Shown here piece by piece: positions 11,977 to 20,774 of a stretch of 21,877 nucleotides of DNA (positions are counted from its first letter, which is position 1; the number at the start of each line of letters is the position of its first letter). The notes beneath the pieces are model-generated. The model saw only the letters and a program-made list of their open reading frames with translations, was not told the DNA's origin and made no database searches. The stretch spans positions 1 through 21,877 of IMG/VR virus record IMGVR_UViG_3300025131_000491. One strand, given 5' to 3'. This DNA comes from a virus. The position numbers were made by a program, and so were the translations under genes.

Positions 11977-13965
11977 ATGCAAGTACCGACATATAAAAAC
12001 CAGACAAAACTGCCCAAACAAACTGGGGCCAGCCCGCTCACCGTGCAGGCCAGTCCTGCTCAATACTCCCAAGGCAGTGAGGCCATCTATCAGGCGACCC
12101 AGAAAGCCGTGACGGCGGCGACGGCGTTCGCAGTGCAATTGCAAAAGTCCGATCGAGCTGCCGAGGAAGCTCGCCAGAAAGGCCTCATGGGGAATGTTCT
12201 TGATGTAACGCTGAAATCGGTGATGAAGCGGAAAGTTGGCGATTGGGTAGATAGGACAGGCAAACCTTACGAAACATACAGCGATTGGTATGAAGATCTT
12301 AGCAGTGGTTTAAAATACAAGAAACGACGGGCCTTGGCGGGCATCACCGACAAGATTGTCCGCGCTCGGGTTGCAGCAGACTGGGACACGGGCATCGCGG
12401 CCTCTCTGAACCAGGCGAGGGCTATTTTCCGCCCGAGGTGGATCGATAGTAAAAAGGCGTTGATCAAAGGAGATGTCTTAAAAACGGTCCAAAACATCGC
12501 GCTGATGCCAGCCAATAACCCTGCAGAGCGAAACGCCAAAGAAGATGCGATTACCAGACTACACGACAAGCTGGACGAACAAGCCAGTCACTTTGTTAAT
12601 CTTGGCGATACTTTTTTCTCAAAGACGAAAAAGGAACTTGGGAACGACATCGCCGAGCGGGCCATTCAGCCGCACATCGCCGCTATCAGGACATCCGCCG
12701 ACGCCGAGGCCTGGAAGAGAAGACTGACTGAACCGAACTACGAGGGCACATGGTCAAACGACATCAAGCGTTTAAGCGGCGATACAGTGACGAAACTGCT
12801 CACCAGGCTCGAGCGCATTGATGCTCGATTAAAAAATGCCGAGGATAATAAAGCGCATCGAGAGATGGTGCAACACAGCACAAAAAAGAAGATCCAGGGA
12901 ACAGACCTTTTTAATAAGACATCTAGGGAGATTCAAATATATCGAAATTTAATTGCCGCTGGCAAAGAGCCCGACACCGACGGCGTCATTACCGATGACG
13001 CCGGGAATCAGTATAAGATGCCCGCGGCTGTGGATATCGACATGTTGATAACTTCAGACGGGTATTCGATGACCGGGGCGCAAACGGCACAGCTACACAA
13101 AATGCTGGCTGGCAACGACGCGGTCTACAACAAGCGTGAGGTGCTGCGCTACACTGCCCAGATCTACGAGGCCGTCACCGACGATGATCTCGATGTGATT
13201 GAGGAGGATGTCAATCAGTCTGCCATTAAAAATTATATCGGCGGCAAGGCGCAGGATCAGCTGCTGACGAAAATAGAAACCGCGCGGGCGAAGACGCCGG
13301 AAATCCAGGAAATTAAGCGGTTTAGGAACACTCTTAGCGAAGTTATGAAAGCTCATAAACTGAATGTCGAAGACTACTCTGCACAGTCTGAAGCGGATGA
13401 AAAGTCAGAAAGCGACACTTACATTCCGGCGGCGCTGATGAAGTTCGACAATCAGATCGAAAACGGTATACGGCCAGCTACTGCATTCTGGCAGACGTTG
13501 AGCAAGCTGCATCAGCGCAAGGAGACTATTGTTAAAACCTTCATCAGTACGTTGCCCGAATTGGGCATACCGCAAGTGGCAACCGATGACCCGAAGCAAC
13601 ACCTGACAACCGAGATGATTGACACGGCGATAGAAATCCTAAAAGAAGCCGCCGCTGCCGACGGCAGCATCTCCTGGAAAGTCTACTCAGACGAGGGTGA
13701 TGCGTTTAGTCAAAAGGATCTTGGCGAAGCCCAGCGCAGACGGCCAACAAAAGGCCCGCCGCTGACGAAAAAGGAACGGCTTTCGATCCGCCGAATTTAT
13801 GCGACTGAGCAGAAACTTAAATATATCAGAACCTACGCGGAGATCCCGATCGGGCAACGGAACGTGCCGGGCGAACCTGACAAGTCCGGTTCCGATCGAG
13901 ACGAAACACAACACAAAGCCCCGTTCGATAAGGTTCTTAAATGGTTCAAAGGGGTCATCGAATAA
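11977..13965 (+). CDS. Internal virion protein C-like (T7 gp15)
   Basis: A 662-residue protein, largely alpha-helical and charged, in the T7 gp15 position (T7 gp15 about 747). The gp15 family forms part of the internal core and, after ejection, the periplasmic tube of the DNA ejectosome. The N-terminus is extended (MQVPTYKNQTKLPKQTG) then helical (SEAIYQATQKAVTAATAFAVQLQKSDRAAEEARQ). Further charged helices with Ala/Lys/Glu continue to the end, with a disordered acidic/basic tail. No enzymatic motif is seen. The start ATG 11977 lacks a strong Shine-Dalgarno and may be reached by re-initiation from the upstream stop 7 bases away. It shares one base with the next gene (TAATG). Confidence 0.8.
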   Translation: MQVPTYKNQTKLPKQTGASPLTVQASPAQYSQGSEAIYQATQKAVTAATAFAVQLQKSDRAAEEARQKGLMGNVLDVTLKSVMKRKVGDWVDRTGKPYETYSDWYEDLSSGLKYKKRRALAGITDKIVRARVAADWDTGIAASLNQARAIFRPRWIDSKKALIKGDVLKTVQNIALMPANNPAERNAKEDAITRLHDKLDEQASHFVNLGDTFFSKTKKELGNDIAERAIQPHIAAIRTSADAEAWKRRLTEPNYEGTWSNDIKRLSGDTVTKLLTRLERIDARLKNAEDNKAHREMVQHSTKKKIQGTDLFNKTSREIQIYRNLIAAGKEPDTDGVITDDAGNQYKMPAAVDIDMLITSDGYSMTGAQTAQLHKMLAGNDAVYNKREVLRYTAQIYEAVTDDDLDVIEEDVNQSAIKNYIGGKAQDQLLTKIETARAKTPEIQEIKRFRNTLSEVMKAHKLNVEDYSAQSEADEKSESDTYIPAALMKFDNQIENGIRPATAFWQTLSKLHQRKETIVKTFISTLPELGIPQVATDDPKQHLTTEMIDTAIEILKEAAAADGSISWKVYSDEGDAFSQKDLGEAQRRRPTKGPPLTKKERLSIRRIYATEQKLKYIRTYAEIPIGQRNVPGEPDKSGSDRDETQHKAPFDKVLKWFKGVIE

Positions 13966-16900
13966 TGGCTGAAACACAAACTAACAGCCTACTCCCTGTA
14001 CCTGGCGCAGGCGAACGGCGGGCTGGGCCTGGAGACACGAAACACATCGATGTGACTTTTGATGTGGACAAGGCTGCTGACACTCAACTCAAGACCCCGG
14101 CCGCCCCGCCCGAGGTGACGCCGGTAGTAGAAACTGCCGAGCCGGTCAAACCTGCCGAGCCAGTCGAACCTGCCGAGCCGGTCAAAGTCAAGACCCCGGC
14201 CGACGACCCAGGAGGTCACTGGTCGTCGAAACCAGTATCCTCCACTGCAGTCGATGAGCTGCGGCGGCTTCGTGATTTCTTCGTCGACGACAAAGACCCA
14301 CTTGATCGTGCCATTGAAGCTGAGAACAAAAAGCTGGTGGAGCAGAGCGACACCTACAAAGCCGTGGAAGATGGCGGCTCTGACTTCTGGTATGCGATGG
14401 CTTCCAACAAGCCACCTGCCGACGATATCGATATGGAAAAAGTGGTGCTGGACCCCACTACACCGATGGGCGATGCCACCTTTAAGGGCTCTCGAATCCT
14501 CGCCGATCATTTTTGGGTGCCATCTGTGGATGACGTACTCGACCCGAATATCGATAAGGCTAGGTTGGACGACAAAGATGTAGCGCAATTCGGCATAGAA
14601 ATGCTGGGCTATGCGAATTGGAATACTATGTTTGCCGGGTTTCTATTTGCTCAAAATGAGATGGGCAAACTGCCGCCGCCAGTGCAAATAGCTTTGGCGG
14701 GTATGCAAGACATCTACACGAATGAGCTGCCTTTTTTCAGCTGGTCGGGCGGGAAAAGAATGCTGAAGGGGATGATTTCCGATCCATCGGCATGGTTTGG
14801 TTTGGCGTCACTGCACTTTGTAAAGGGTTTATTGGCGGGCGGGTCAAAGACGGCTGCTTCAAATCTTTTACGCAATGCCTTTTTGAGCAAGCTGCTGGGA
14901 TCGTCTTTCGTCGGTGTTGAGGGCGCTGGCTATGCGGTGATGTACGACTTTTTTATGCAGAAAAGGGAGCATGGTGCCAACCCCGGCGTGCCCTTTAAAT
15001 ACAATAAAGCGCGGGGTCTTATAGCTGCTGGTGCCGGTTTCGGGTTTGGCAGTGGCATTACAATGGGTGTAGCTCATTTGCCCCAAGCAGGGCAGGCAAT
15101 TCAAAAGGGAGCCCGAGCGGTAAATAAGACCTATCAAAAGGTGGTCGATGATGGAGGGCTATCGGCTGGACTTAGTATCAAGAATGTTGGCCTGGATGCA
15201 GACGAAATTATGAGTGTCATTTCCGACCACGGGACGAATGTTCTGGAAACGGAATTTACTAAAACGGGCGTGTCTGCCGTGAAGGTCGTATCGCGATATG
15301 GCAACGACAAGAAGGTTAGAAAAACCTTCCGGCCTGGAGTGACAAAGGATGAGGTTGTTGCTTGGCTGGAAGATACGGCGTACAGGCCAAAGGTTAAGAA
15401 GGATGCCACACTGGCTGAAGCACAGGCCGACACAAGAAAACAGGCCGACATTGTGGCCGAGCGTTTGAATGTTCTGGTCCCAGTGGAAACCCGTATTGCC
15501 GGAGGCGGCAAATATAAACCAGGCCAGCCTAACAGCGGTAAGCCTTGGTCGGATTTGACTGAAACACAACTTGCCGAGCCTGGGCCAGGTTTTAAGGGCA
15601 CTGATAATGATCTAAGCAAGATGCTCGACGATGCGATTTCCAACAGCTCGGCGGCGGCACAAGACTCTGCTCAAAAAACAGGAATGAATATAACCCTCAC
15701 AGCTGCTGATTTTGACAAGGCTTTGAAGTTACCGAAAAGTGCCCAGCTGTGGTACGAACTGGGCGGTGAAGGTCTGAGAAATAAAATACCAATACTGAAA
15801 ACCGACAAGCTATTTAGTTTGGTTAATGATGTGCTTGGGGTTACGTCACCCCTGACTAAGCCGCTTGATAATCTGAAGCGCACCCTTGCAACCTTGTCGC
15901 AGCATTTGCGAAAGGAGCCTATGGATGTCGATATTGTTAATCCTGCCGGTGTCCAAGAAGCGTTGGCTAGATCCGCGAGCGGGAAGATCTCAGCAGTTGC
16001 GTCCGGCAATAAGACGGGGAACTTTTCTGATACTCTGTCAATGGTTGGGGGGGCTAATGTGCCACCGCCAATCCCAGTTAATGACGTTTGGGTAGGTAAG
16101 TTGTTTGGTCTTACGGAAGAACAACTGATGAATAACCAGAGCCTTCACGAACCGATGGCGCTGTTCTTTAATGCACTGCGTGATCATGTAAATAAAACAT
16201 CTGGTAAGGCGCTCCCACATGAGAGCTGGCAGATTCAGTCACGGACATGGGTCAGCGAGCGCGGTGCCCAGGATGACTATGCACAAGCTTTGAGTACTAT
16301 AGTGAGCGAGCTACGCGGGTCTGGTATCCCTGGCATTACTAAAGATGGAAAGATAACAGAACAGGCATTAAAGCATCCTGACTTTGCAGCAGCCCTTAGA
16401 CCAACGATGGAGGGGTTTAGAAAAGCTGCTGTGGCAACGGTTGAGGTTGGTACAAAGCAGACGGCGGCAGGCCGCGAAGCAGCTGCATCGGTTGTTGAAT
16501 TACGGAAGATGAAAAACAACCCACAAGCTGTGAAACTGCTCGATGATTATACTGGGATTCATACAAGTGCTCTTTACCATGCTACGCGCGGACCTGGGAA
16601 TATGTTCGACAGGGTCTACCAGGCTGTATTGGGTTTGCCAGCTGGAGCCAGGATAACCAGAATTTCCAGGCCGAATAAGGACCGCCCTTTTGATGTTGCG
16701 GGATCGTTTAACGGAGTTTTCAGTCCGAATGTACGCATACCGTTGCGGGACATGTCCGATGATCAGGTGGCCATCTTCAACGCCATCGCCGGAGCTGGAC
16801 TGCGCCAGGACGCGATGGCATCGAGCCGAATCGCAACAGTCTCCAGTTCAGCGCCAGTTGTTGCGGGCAAAACACGCGGCCAATCCGTATTTATAGAGAC

Positions 16901-17687
16901 GTCAGAAACCATCGACGGCAAAATTATCCAGGACTTCCTCAAACGGTTGCCCAAAGGATTTGACATAAGTACGGATCGCGTAGCCAACGGCTACCTTATA
17001 GATATCAACCCGAAGTTCACTAATGCGGGGCCGAAAGGGATTACTGATAAACAACTCGGGCCCGCGTTTCAGATGCTCCATGCCAAGAAATTAAGCCCCA
17101 AACGGTTGCGTCACGATCATTCCAGCGTATATAATGAGGCCAGCGAATTTGCTGCATTAGAAACGAAATTTAGACAGGAGTTGAAAGATGGCGTCATCAA
17201 AGAACTCGGGGAAAAGCTCGGTTGGACAGAAGCCCGCGCCCGAAGATACATTGACGGGCGAGGAATTGGTAAGGCTACACACGCTCAGCGATCAAGAGCT
17301 AAAACGGCTAGGTCTCGATACCAGAGACGACTTGGTGATCTCGACGCAGCAGCGCAAGCCAGCCGCGAGGTAAGCGAGTCAGTAAATATTGGTTACACCC
17401 TCTGGAATGAGAAGGCCAGGAAGGTACTGCCAGAGCATATTACTTCAGCGGCCATTCGGTTGCCAGACGGCACGATCGTTGAAGGGACTACCCACGGGGT
17501 AGCAATTAACAAAGCACGGGAAGGCGGTCTGCTTAATGATTGGCCAGAAGCGGGCCTTAATCCTTGGGAGTTCCAGGATGCTGGAGGGCATTTAGACCTA
17601 TTCAAGACTTCATCTGGTCGAGTGATTGATAGATTTGAGGCAAATAAAAAATTCGGCATTAGTGCTGCAGAAGACGTAAAACCCTGA
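13965..17687 (+). CDS. Internal virion protein D-like (T7 gp16 position)
   Basis: A roughly 1240-residue giant virion protein. The start is ATG 13965 (MAETQTNSL), preceded by AAAGGGG; an in-frame ATG at 13941 lies inside the upstream gene and is less likely. N-terminal residues include a proline/glutamate repeat (VETAEPVKPAEPVEPAEPVK, near 50-70). Residues about 260-380 are rich in Gly/Ala hydrophobic segments (FGLASLHFVKGLLAGG; LIAAGAGFGFGSGI) that could be membrane-active on ejection. I see no lytic transglycosylase motif of the kind found at the N-terminus of T7 gp16, so the role is assigned from order and size. A second frame is open across 17188-17373. The gene is followed by a good intrinsic terminator. 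Confidence 0.75.
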   Translation: MAETQTNSLLPVPGAGERRAGPGDTKHIDVTFDVDKAADTQLKTPAAPPEVTPVVETAEPVKPAEPVEPAEPVKVKTPADDPGGHWSSKPVSSTAVDELRRLRDFFVDDKDPLDRAIEAENKKLVEQSDTYKAVEDGGSDFWYAMASNKPPADDIDMEKVVLDPTTPMGDATFKGSRILADHFWVPSVDDVLDPNIDKARLDDKDVAQFGIEMLGYANWNTMFAGFLFAQNEMGKLPPPVQIALAGMQDIYTNELPFFSWSGGKRMLKGMISDPSAWFGLASLHFVKGLLAGGSKTAASNLLRNAFLSKLLGSSFVGVEGAGYAVMYDFFMQKREHGANPGVPFKYNKARGLIAAGAGFGFGSGITMGVAHLPQAGQAIQKGARAVNKTYQKVVDDGGLSAGLSIKNVGLDADEIMSVISDHGTNVLETEFTKTGVSAVKVVSRYGNDKKVRKTFRPGVTKDEVVAWLEDTAYRPKVKKDATLAEAQADTRKQADIVAERLNVLVPVETRIAGGGKYKPGQPNSGKPWSDLTETQLAEPGPGFKGTDNDLSKMLDDAISNSSAAAQDSAQKTGMNITLTAADFDKALKLPKSAQLWYELGGEGLRNKIPILKTDKLFSLVNDVLGVTSPLTKPLDNLKRTLATLSQHLRKEPMDVDIVNPAGVQEALARSASGKISAVASGNKTGNFSDTLSMVGGANVPPPIPVNDVWVGKLFGLTEEQLMNNQSLHEPMALFFNALRDHVNKTSGKALPHESWQIQSRTWVSERGAQDDYAQALSTIVSELRGSGIPGITKDGKITEQALKHPDFAAALRPTMEGFRKAAVATVEVGTKQTAAGREAAASVVELRKMKNNPQAVKLLDDYTGIHTSALYHATRGPGNMFDRVYQAVLGLPAGARITRISRPNKDRPFDVAGSFNGVFSPNVRIPLRDMSDDQVAIFNAIAGAGLRQDAMASSRIATVSSSAPVVAGKTRGQSVFIETSETIDGKIIQDFLKRLPKGFDISTDRVANGYLIDINPKFTNAGPKGITDKQLGPAFQMLHAKKLSPKRLRHDHSSVYNEASEFAALETKFRQELKDGVIKELGEKLGWTEARARRYIDGRGIGKATHAQRSRAKTARSRYQRRLGDLDAAAQASREVSESVNIGYTLWNEKARKVLPEHITSAAIRLPDGTIVEGTTHGVAINKAREGGLLNDWPEAGLNPWEFQDAGGHLDLFKTSSGRVIDRFEANKKFGISAAEDVKP
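17188..17373 (+). CDS. Candidate nested small gene inside gp16-like gene
   Basis: A 61-residue frame in the +1 phase of the large gene. AGGAG at 17176-17180 lies 7 bases before ATG 17188, an ideal ribosome binding site. The product carries a normal-looking helix-forming segment, TLTGEELVRLHTLSDQELKR, followed by LGLDTRDDLV, reminiscent of the L-S-D-x-E-L-x-x-I/L-G-L pattern of DUF1127-like small proteins. By eye, its third codon positions are more GC-rich than those of the host frame over the same bases. It may be a real overlapping gene or a chance open frame; the evidence is limited. Confidence 0.3.
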   Translation: MASSKNSGKSSVGQKPAPEDTLTGEELVRLHTLSDQELKRLGLDTRDDLVISTQQRKPAAR

Positions 17688-17713
17688 CTGACATCACCAA
17701 ATTTTCGGTCACA

Positions 17714-17733
17714 CCCGCTGCGGCGGGCTTTTT
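17714..17733 (+). terminator. Intrinsic terminator after gp16-like gene
   Basis: CCCGC (17714-17718) pairs with GCGGG (17723-17727) around a TGCG loop, followed by C and T5 (17729-17733). This is a classic Rho-independent terminator, 27 bases after the gp16-like stop and 15 bases before the next ATG. It suggests the downstream large protein and fibre genes are read partly by read-through or by a polymerase that ignores it. Confidence 0.8.
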
Positions 17734-17747
17734 ATTGGAAGAAATGA

Positions 17748-20700
17748 ATGAATTTACCGTCTGGAATTAAGCAGGCCGAGGCTATGCAGGCTTACACGGC
17801 TGAAGAAACCTCGAACCTAATATCGCCGCTGCCCGAAGATAATATTTTGCCGATCAGCGACGAGCAGCAGATCGAGTCGCAACTCATAAATGTTGCACAG
17901 ATTTCACAAGGGTCGAGTGCTGTCGCGCGAACGGTCGGCCGCGTTTTAAACCCATCCGGTAGACTGTCTCCAGCCTGGCATAAGCTCCGTAATCTCGAGC
18001 TGAAACAACGCTCAGATGAGCTACGTGAGCAAGGGCTAGAAGATCCGGTGGAGGCAGCGGTAGAGGCGTTAAGACCAAAAACACCGAAGCCGCCGTCGGA
18101 ACTAAAGCCCGCGGCCGCTGACGATTCTTATTGGCTCGACCCAGAGCAGATGGCCATTTATGGTTCTCGACCCGATCTCGACCCAGAGAATCCAATCGCG
18201 AACCTGCTTACACCGTCCAGCAGGATTGCCGATGAGGCTACCGCAAACGACGGCTATCTTCGGCATATCACCGTCGGCGATGCTGACATGGATCGCATTC
18301 TGGCCGATCGAATTGACAACAACCCGTTGATCAAGGACGGCATCATCGCTGGCATTCGAGCAATCGGCAAAGGCGGTGACGTTAAAGTGCCCGACGAGCA
18401 TCACATTCGGGTACTGCTAAGCTCGATCGGCGCTCACGTTGAGAAGCAGCTGAAGGGCAAGACGCCGGACGAGATGCGGCATCTAACCCAGCAGCAGCTC
18501 GTCAGCATGGCGGATTTACTGGGCGAGAATGCGGAACGGCTGAAAATAAATTTCATGGGCGGGCTGCAGATTGATCTGGCTCAACCGGGGCAGCTGGCGG
18601 CTCAAATGGTCGCTGGTAAAAAACTGCTCGTCAATGAATTGGCAATTCTGGACAAGATCACCGATGAGGTGATGAATACTCCGTTGGGTGAGGCCCGTGA
18701 TCTTGCCCGCCTGGCATGGCGGCAGCAGGCCGAGATGATTGCCCAGCTGGCGGCGGCATTCAAAGGGACAACAACCGATATTGCTCGGGCGTTGAATGCG
18801 CTGAAACCTCCGGCCGGGCTGGATGATAAAATGTTGCGGAGAGATGTCACGGCAATTGTCGATGACCTGGTGAAATCCAACAGGGACGGCAAGTGGGGTA
18901 ATTTGGATGAAGCAATCGAGGCGTATTCCAAGACGGCTGACGAAGTTGACCGGCTTGAGCTGACGCGGGTGCTGTCGCGGCCGGGCACATGGACAGACGC
19001 AATTTACGAGGTCTGGATCAATTCGATTCTTTCCGGCTACTGGAGTCACGTAAAAAACGCGGTTGGCGGCATTTCGATGATTCTTGGCGACAATCTCGAA
19101 ACCTACGCCGCCGCCACCGGCCAGGTATTTACGAAAGGCTTGCGCGGCCAGCCGCGGGATGTTGCCTTTGGTGAAGCCAGCGCGAAAATGTTCGGTCAGA
19201 TAATGGCTATGCGCGAGGCACTTGGGGCTATGTGGAAGGGCGCGGTCCATCGCAGTGATCCGAGTATGTTGGGGCATGGCAGCAAACTGGATTCTCCTCG
19301 CCAATTTCAACATGCCAACGGTTTCTCAGCGCAGGCTATGCCAAACTCATGGCTGGCGCAGAACTTTCCGCGAGCTGTCAATTTCATGGGCAGTTTGCTG
19401 ACATTCGGGCGGTCACCGATGCGGGCGCTGCAAGCCGAAGATGCTTTTTTCAAGACGGTGTCCTATAAGGGTTCGCTGTATGAGCAGGCCTGGGCCAGCG
19501 GCCGGGCGATGGGCCTCGAGGGTGATGAGTTCTCTACTCACGTTGCTGATTTTATTTTTCACCCGCCGGAAGAGGCGATCATCAAGGCGCAGGATCTGGC
19601 TAGATATGTGACACTGCAAAGCGAAATGGTTGGCCAGTGGAAAGATATTCAAAAAGCTCTGCGCTTTCCCGGGCTTCGCTGGCTGGTTCCATTTTTCAAG
19701 ACGCCAACCAATGCGCTGTTGTATGTCGGCGAGAGATCTCCCGTAGCCAGATGGACGAACCGATATGATCGGGCGATGAAGGCGGGCGGGTCGGAGGCGG
19801 CCAAGGCTCGAACACGCTGGGCGATGGGCAATGTAGCGGTGCTGGCGATCGGGTTTGAATACATGCAGGGTAATATTACCGGCGGTATCTCGGCAGACAG
19901 CCGAATAGTAAAATCGTATGAACGTCAAAACGTGCGACGGTACTCTTATCGGATTGGAGACGATTATTATTCTTACGCCTGGATTGAGCCGATATCGTCA
20001 GTCATCGGCATAGTTGCCGACACGATAGAAGTTGTCAGTCATCCTGATACCGACGACCGCACAGCAGCTGAGCTGATGGCGGGTGTTATCGGTGCCATCG
20101 GCTACAACATGACAAACAAAACATTTATGGCCGGGATATCACAGTTCCTTGATGCTATCAGAGATCCTCATCGACGCATGGAGTCTTTCGTCAAGCAGTA
20201 CGCTGCTAGCGCAATACCGGGATCGGCGATGTTCAATGAGATGCGGAAACTGAATGACGATCTGAAGCGATTTAAATTCTCGGTCTTGGATGCGGCTAAA
20301 GCAAAACTGCCGTGGGCCTCGGGTGATCTGGGACCAAAGCGCGATCTCTGGGGCCGTCTAACTGTTGAGAACCGGATCACTTCGCCATATCGCCAAAACC
20401 CGCGCGACGATGTAATCTCCAAGCTGCGGCTGCCGATACCGGACCATGACCCGAATTATGGGTTGCCCAAGGGCATGGAGTTCACAGTTGAGGAACGTGA
20501 TTTCTTTCTCGAGCTTGCTGGCGAGAAATCGAAAAAATTTATCGACGACCGGATGAAAGGCGGACGCTTCAAAGCGGACTGGAAGAACTGGCAGAAAACC
20601 GAAGACCCGCTGGCGCGCCAACAAATCTGGGATGGTTTTCGCGAAGAACTGAAAAAGGCGCGGTCAACAGCTTTCAAGCAGCTGCTTCGCCACCGCCAAC

Positions 20701-20774
20701 TAGGCGGTCCTTTGATCGATCGAATCCAGCAACACAAGGCCAAGATGGCCAGGCCAAAAGGGGAACCTCGATGA
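17748..20774 (+). CDS. Large phage virion protein (1008 aa), internal/ejection type
   Basis: A 1008-residue protein. The start ATG 17748 has GGAAG 7 bases upstream; a closer ATG at 17744 is out of frame. Two thirds of the way through it contains a pattern I recognise from large phage structural proteins: WINSILSGYWSHVKNAVGG (about residues 424-442), RSPMRALQAEDAFFKTVSYK, FHPPEEAIIKAQDLARYVTLQ, and FPGLRWLVPFFKTPTNALLY. Segments such as WAMGNVAVLAIGFEYM and ELMAGVIGAIGYNM are hydrophobic. The C-terminus is basic and helical. No enzyme motif was found. Its place between the gp16-like gene and the fibre suggests a second internal or ejected protein, perhaps sharing the work of T7 gp16; this is inferred. 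It overlaps the fibre gene by ATGA. Confidence 0.75.
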   Translation: MNLPSGIKQAEAMQAYTAEETSNLISPLPEDNILPISDEQQIESQLINVAQISQGSSAVARTVGRVLNPSGRLSPAWHKLRNLELKQRSDELREQGLEDPVEAAVEALRPKTPKPPSELKPAAADDSYWLDPEQMAIYGSRPDLDPENPIANLLTPSSRIADEATANDGYLRHITVGDADMDRILADRIDNNPLIKDGIIAGIRAIGKGGDVKVPDEHHIRVLLSSIGAHVEKQLKGKTPDEMRHLTQQQLVSMADLLGENAERLKINFMGGLQIDLAQPGQLAAQMVAGKKLLVNELAILDKITDEVMNTPLGEARDLARLAWRQQAEMIAQLAAAFKGTTTDIARALNALKPPAGLDDKMLRRDVTAIVDDLVKSNRDGKWGNLDEAIEAYSKTADEVDRLELTRVLSRPGTWTDAIYEVWINSILSGYWSHVKNAVGGISMILGDNLETYAAATGQVFTKGLRGQPRDVAFGEASAKMFGQIMAMREALGAMWKGAVHRSDPSMLGHGSKLDSPRQFQHANGFSAQAMPNSWLAQNFPRAVNFMGSLLTFGRSPMRALQAEDAFFKTVSYKGSLYEQAWASGRAMGLEGDEFSTHVADFIFHPPEEAIIKAQDLARYVTLQSEMVGQWKDIQKALRFPGLRWLVPFFKTPTNALLYVGERSPVARWTNRYDRAMKAGGSEAAKARTRWAMGNVAVLAIGFEYMQGNITGGISADSRIVKSYERQNVRRYSYRIGDDYYSYAWIEPISSVIGIVADTIEVVSHPDTDDRTAAELMAGVIGAIGYNMTNKTFMAGISQFLDAIRDPHRRMESFVKQYAASAIPGSAMFNEMRKLNDDLKRFKFSVLDAAKAKLPWASGDLGPKRDLWGRLTVENRITSPYRQNPRDDVISKLRLPIPDHDPNYGLPKGMEFTVEERDFFLELAGEKSKKFIDDRMKGGRFKADWKNWQKTEDPLARQQIWDGFREELKKARSTAFKQLLRHRQLGGPLIDRIQQHKAKMARPKGEPR

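Noticed and set aside
13941-13964. ATG at 13941 as start of the gp16-like protein
   Set aside because: It lies inside the preceding gene and lacks its own ribosome binding site; ATG 13965 has AAAGGGG upstream and the TAATG overlap common in this operon.
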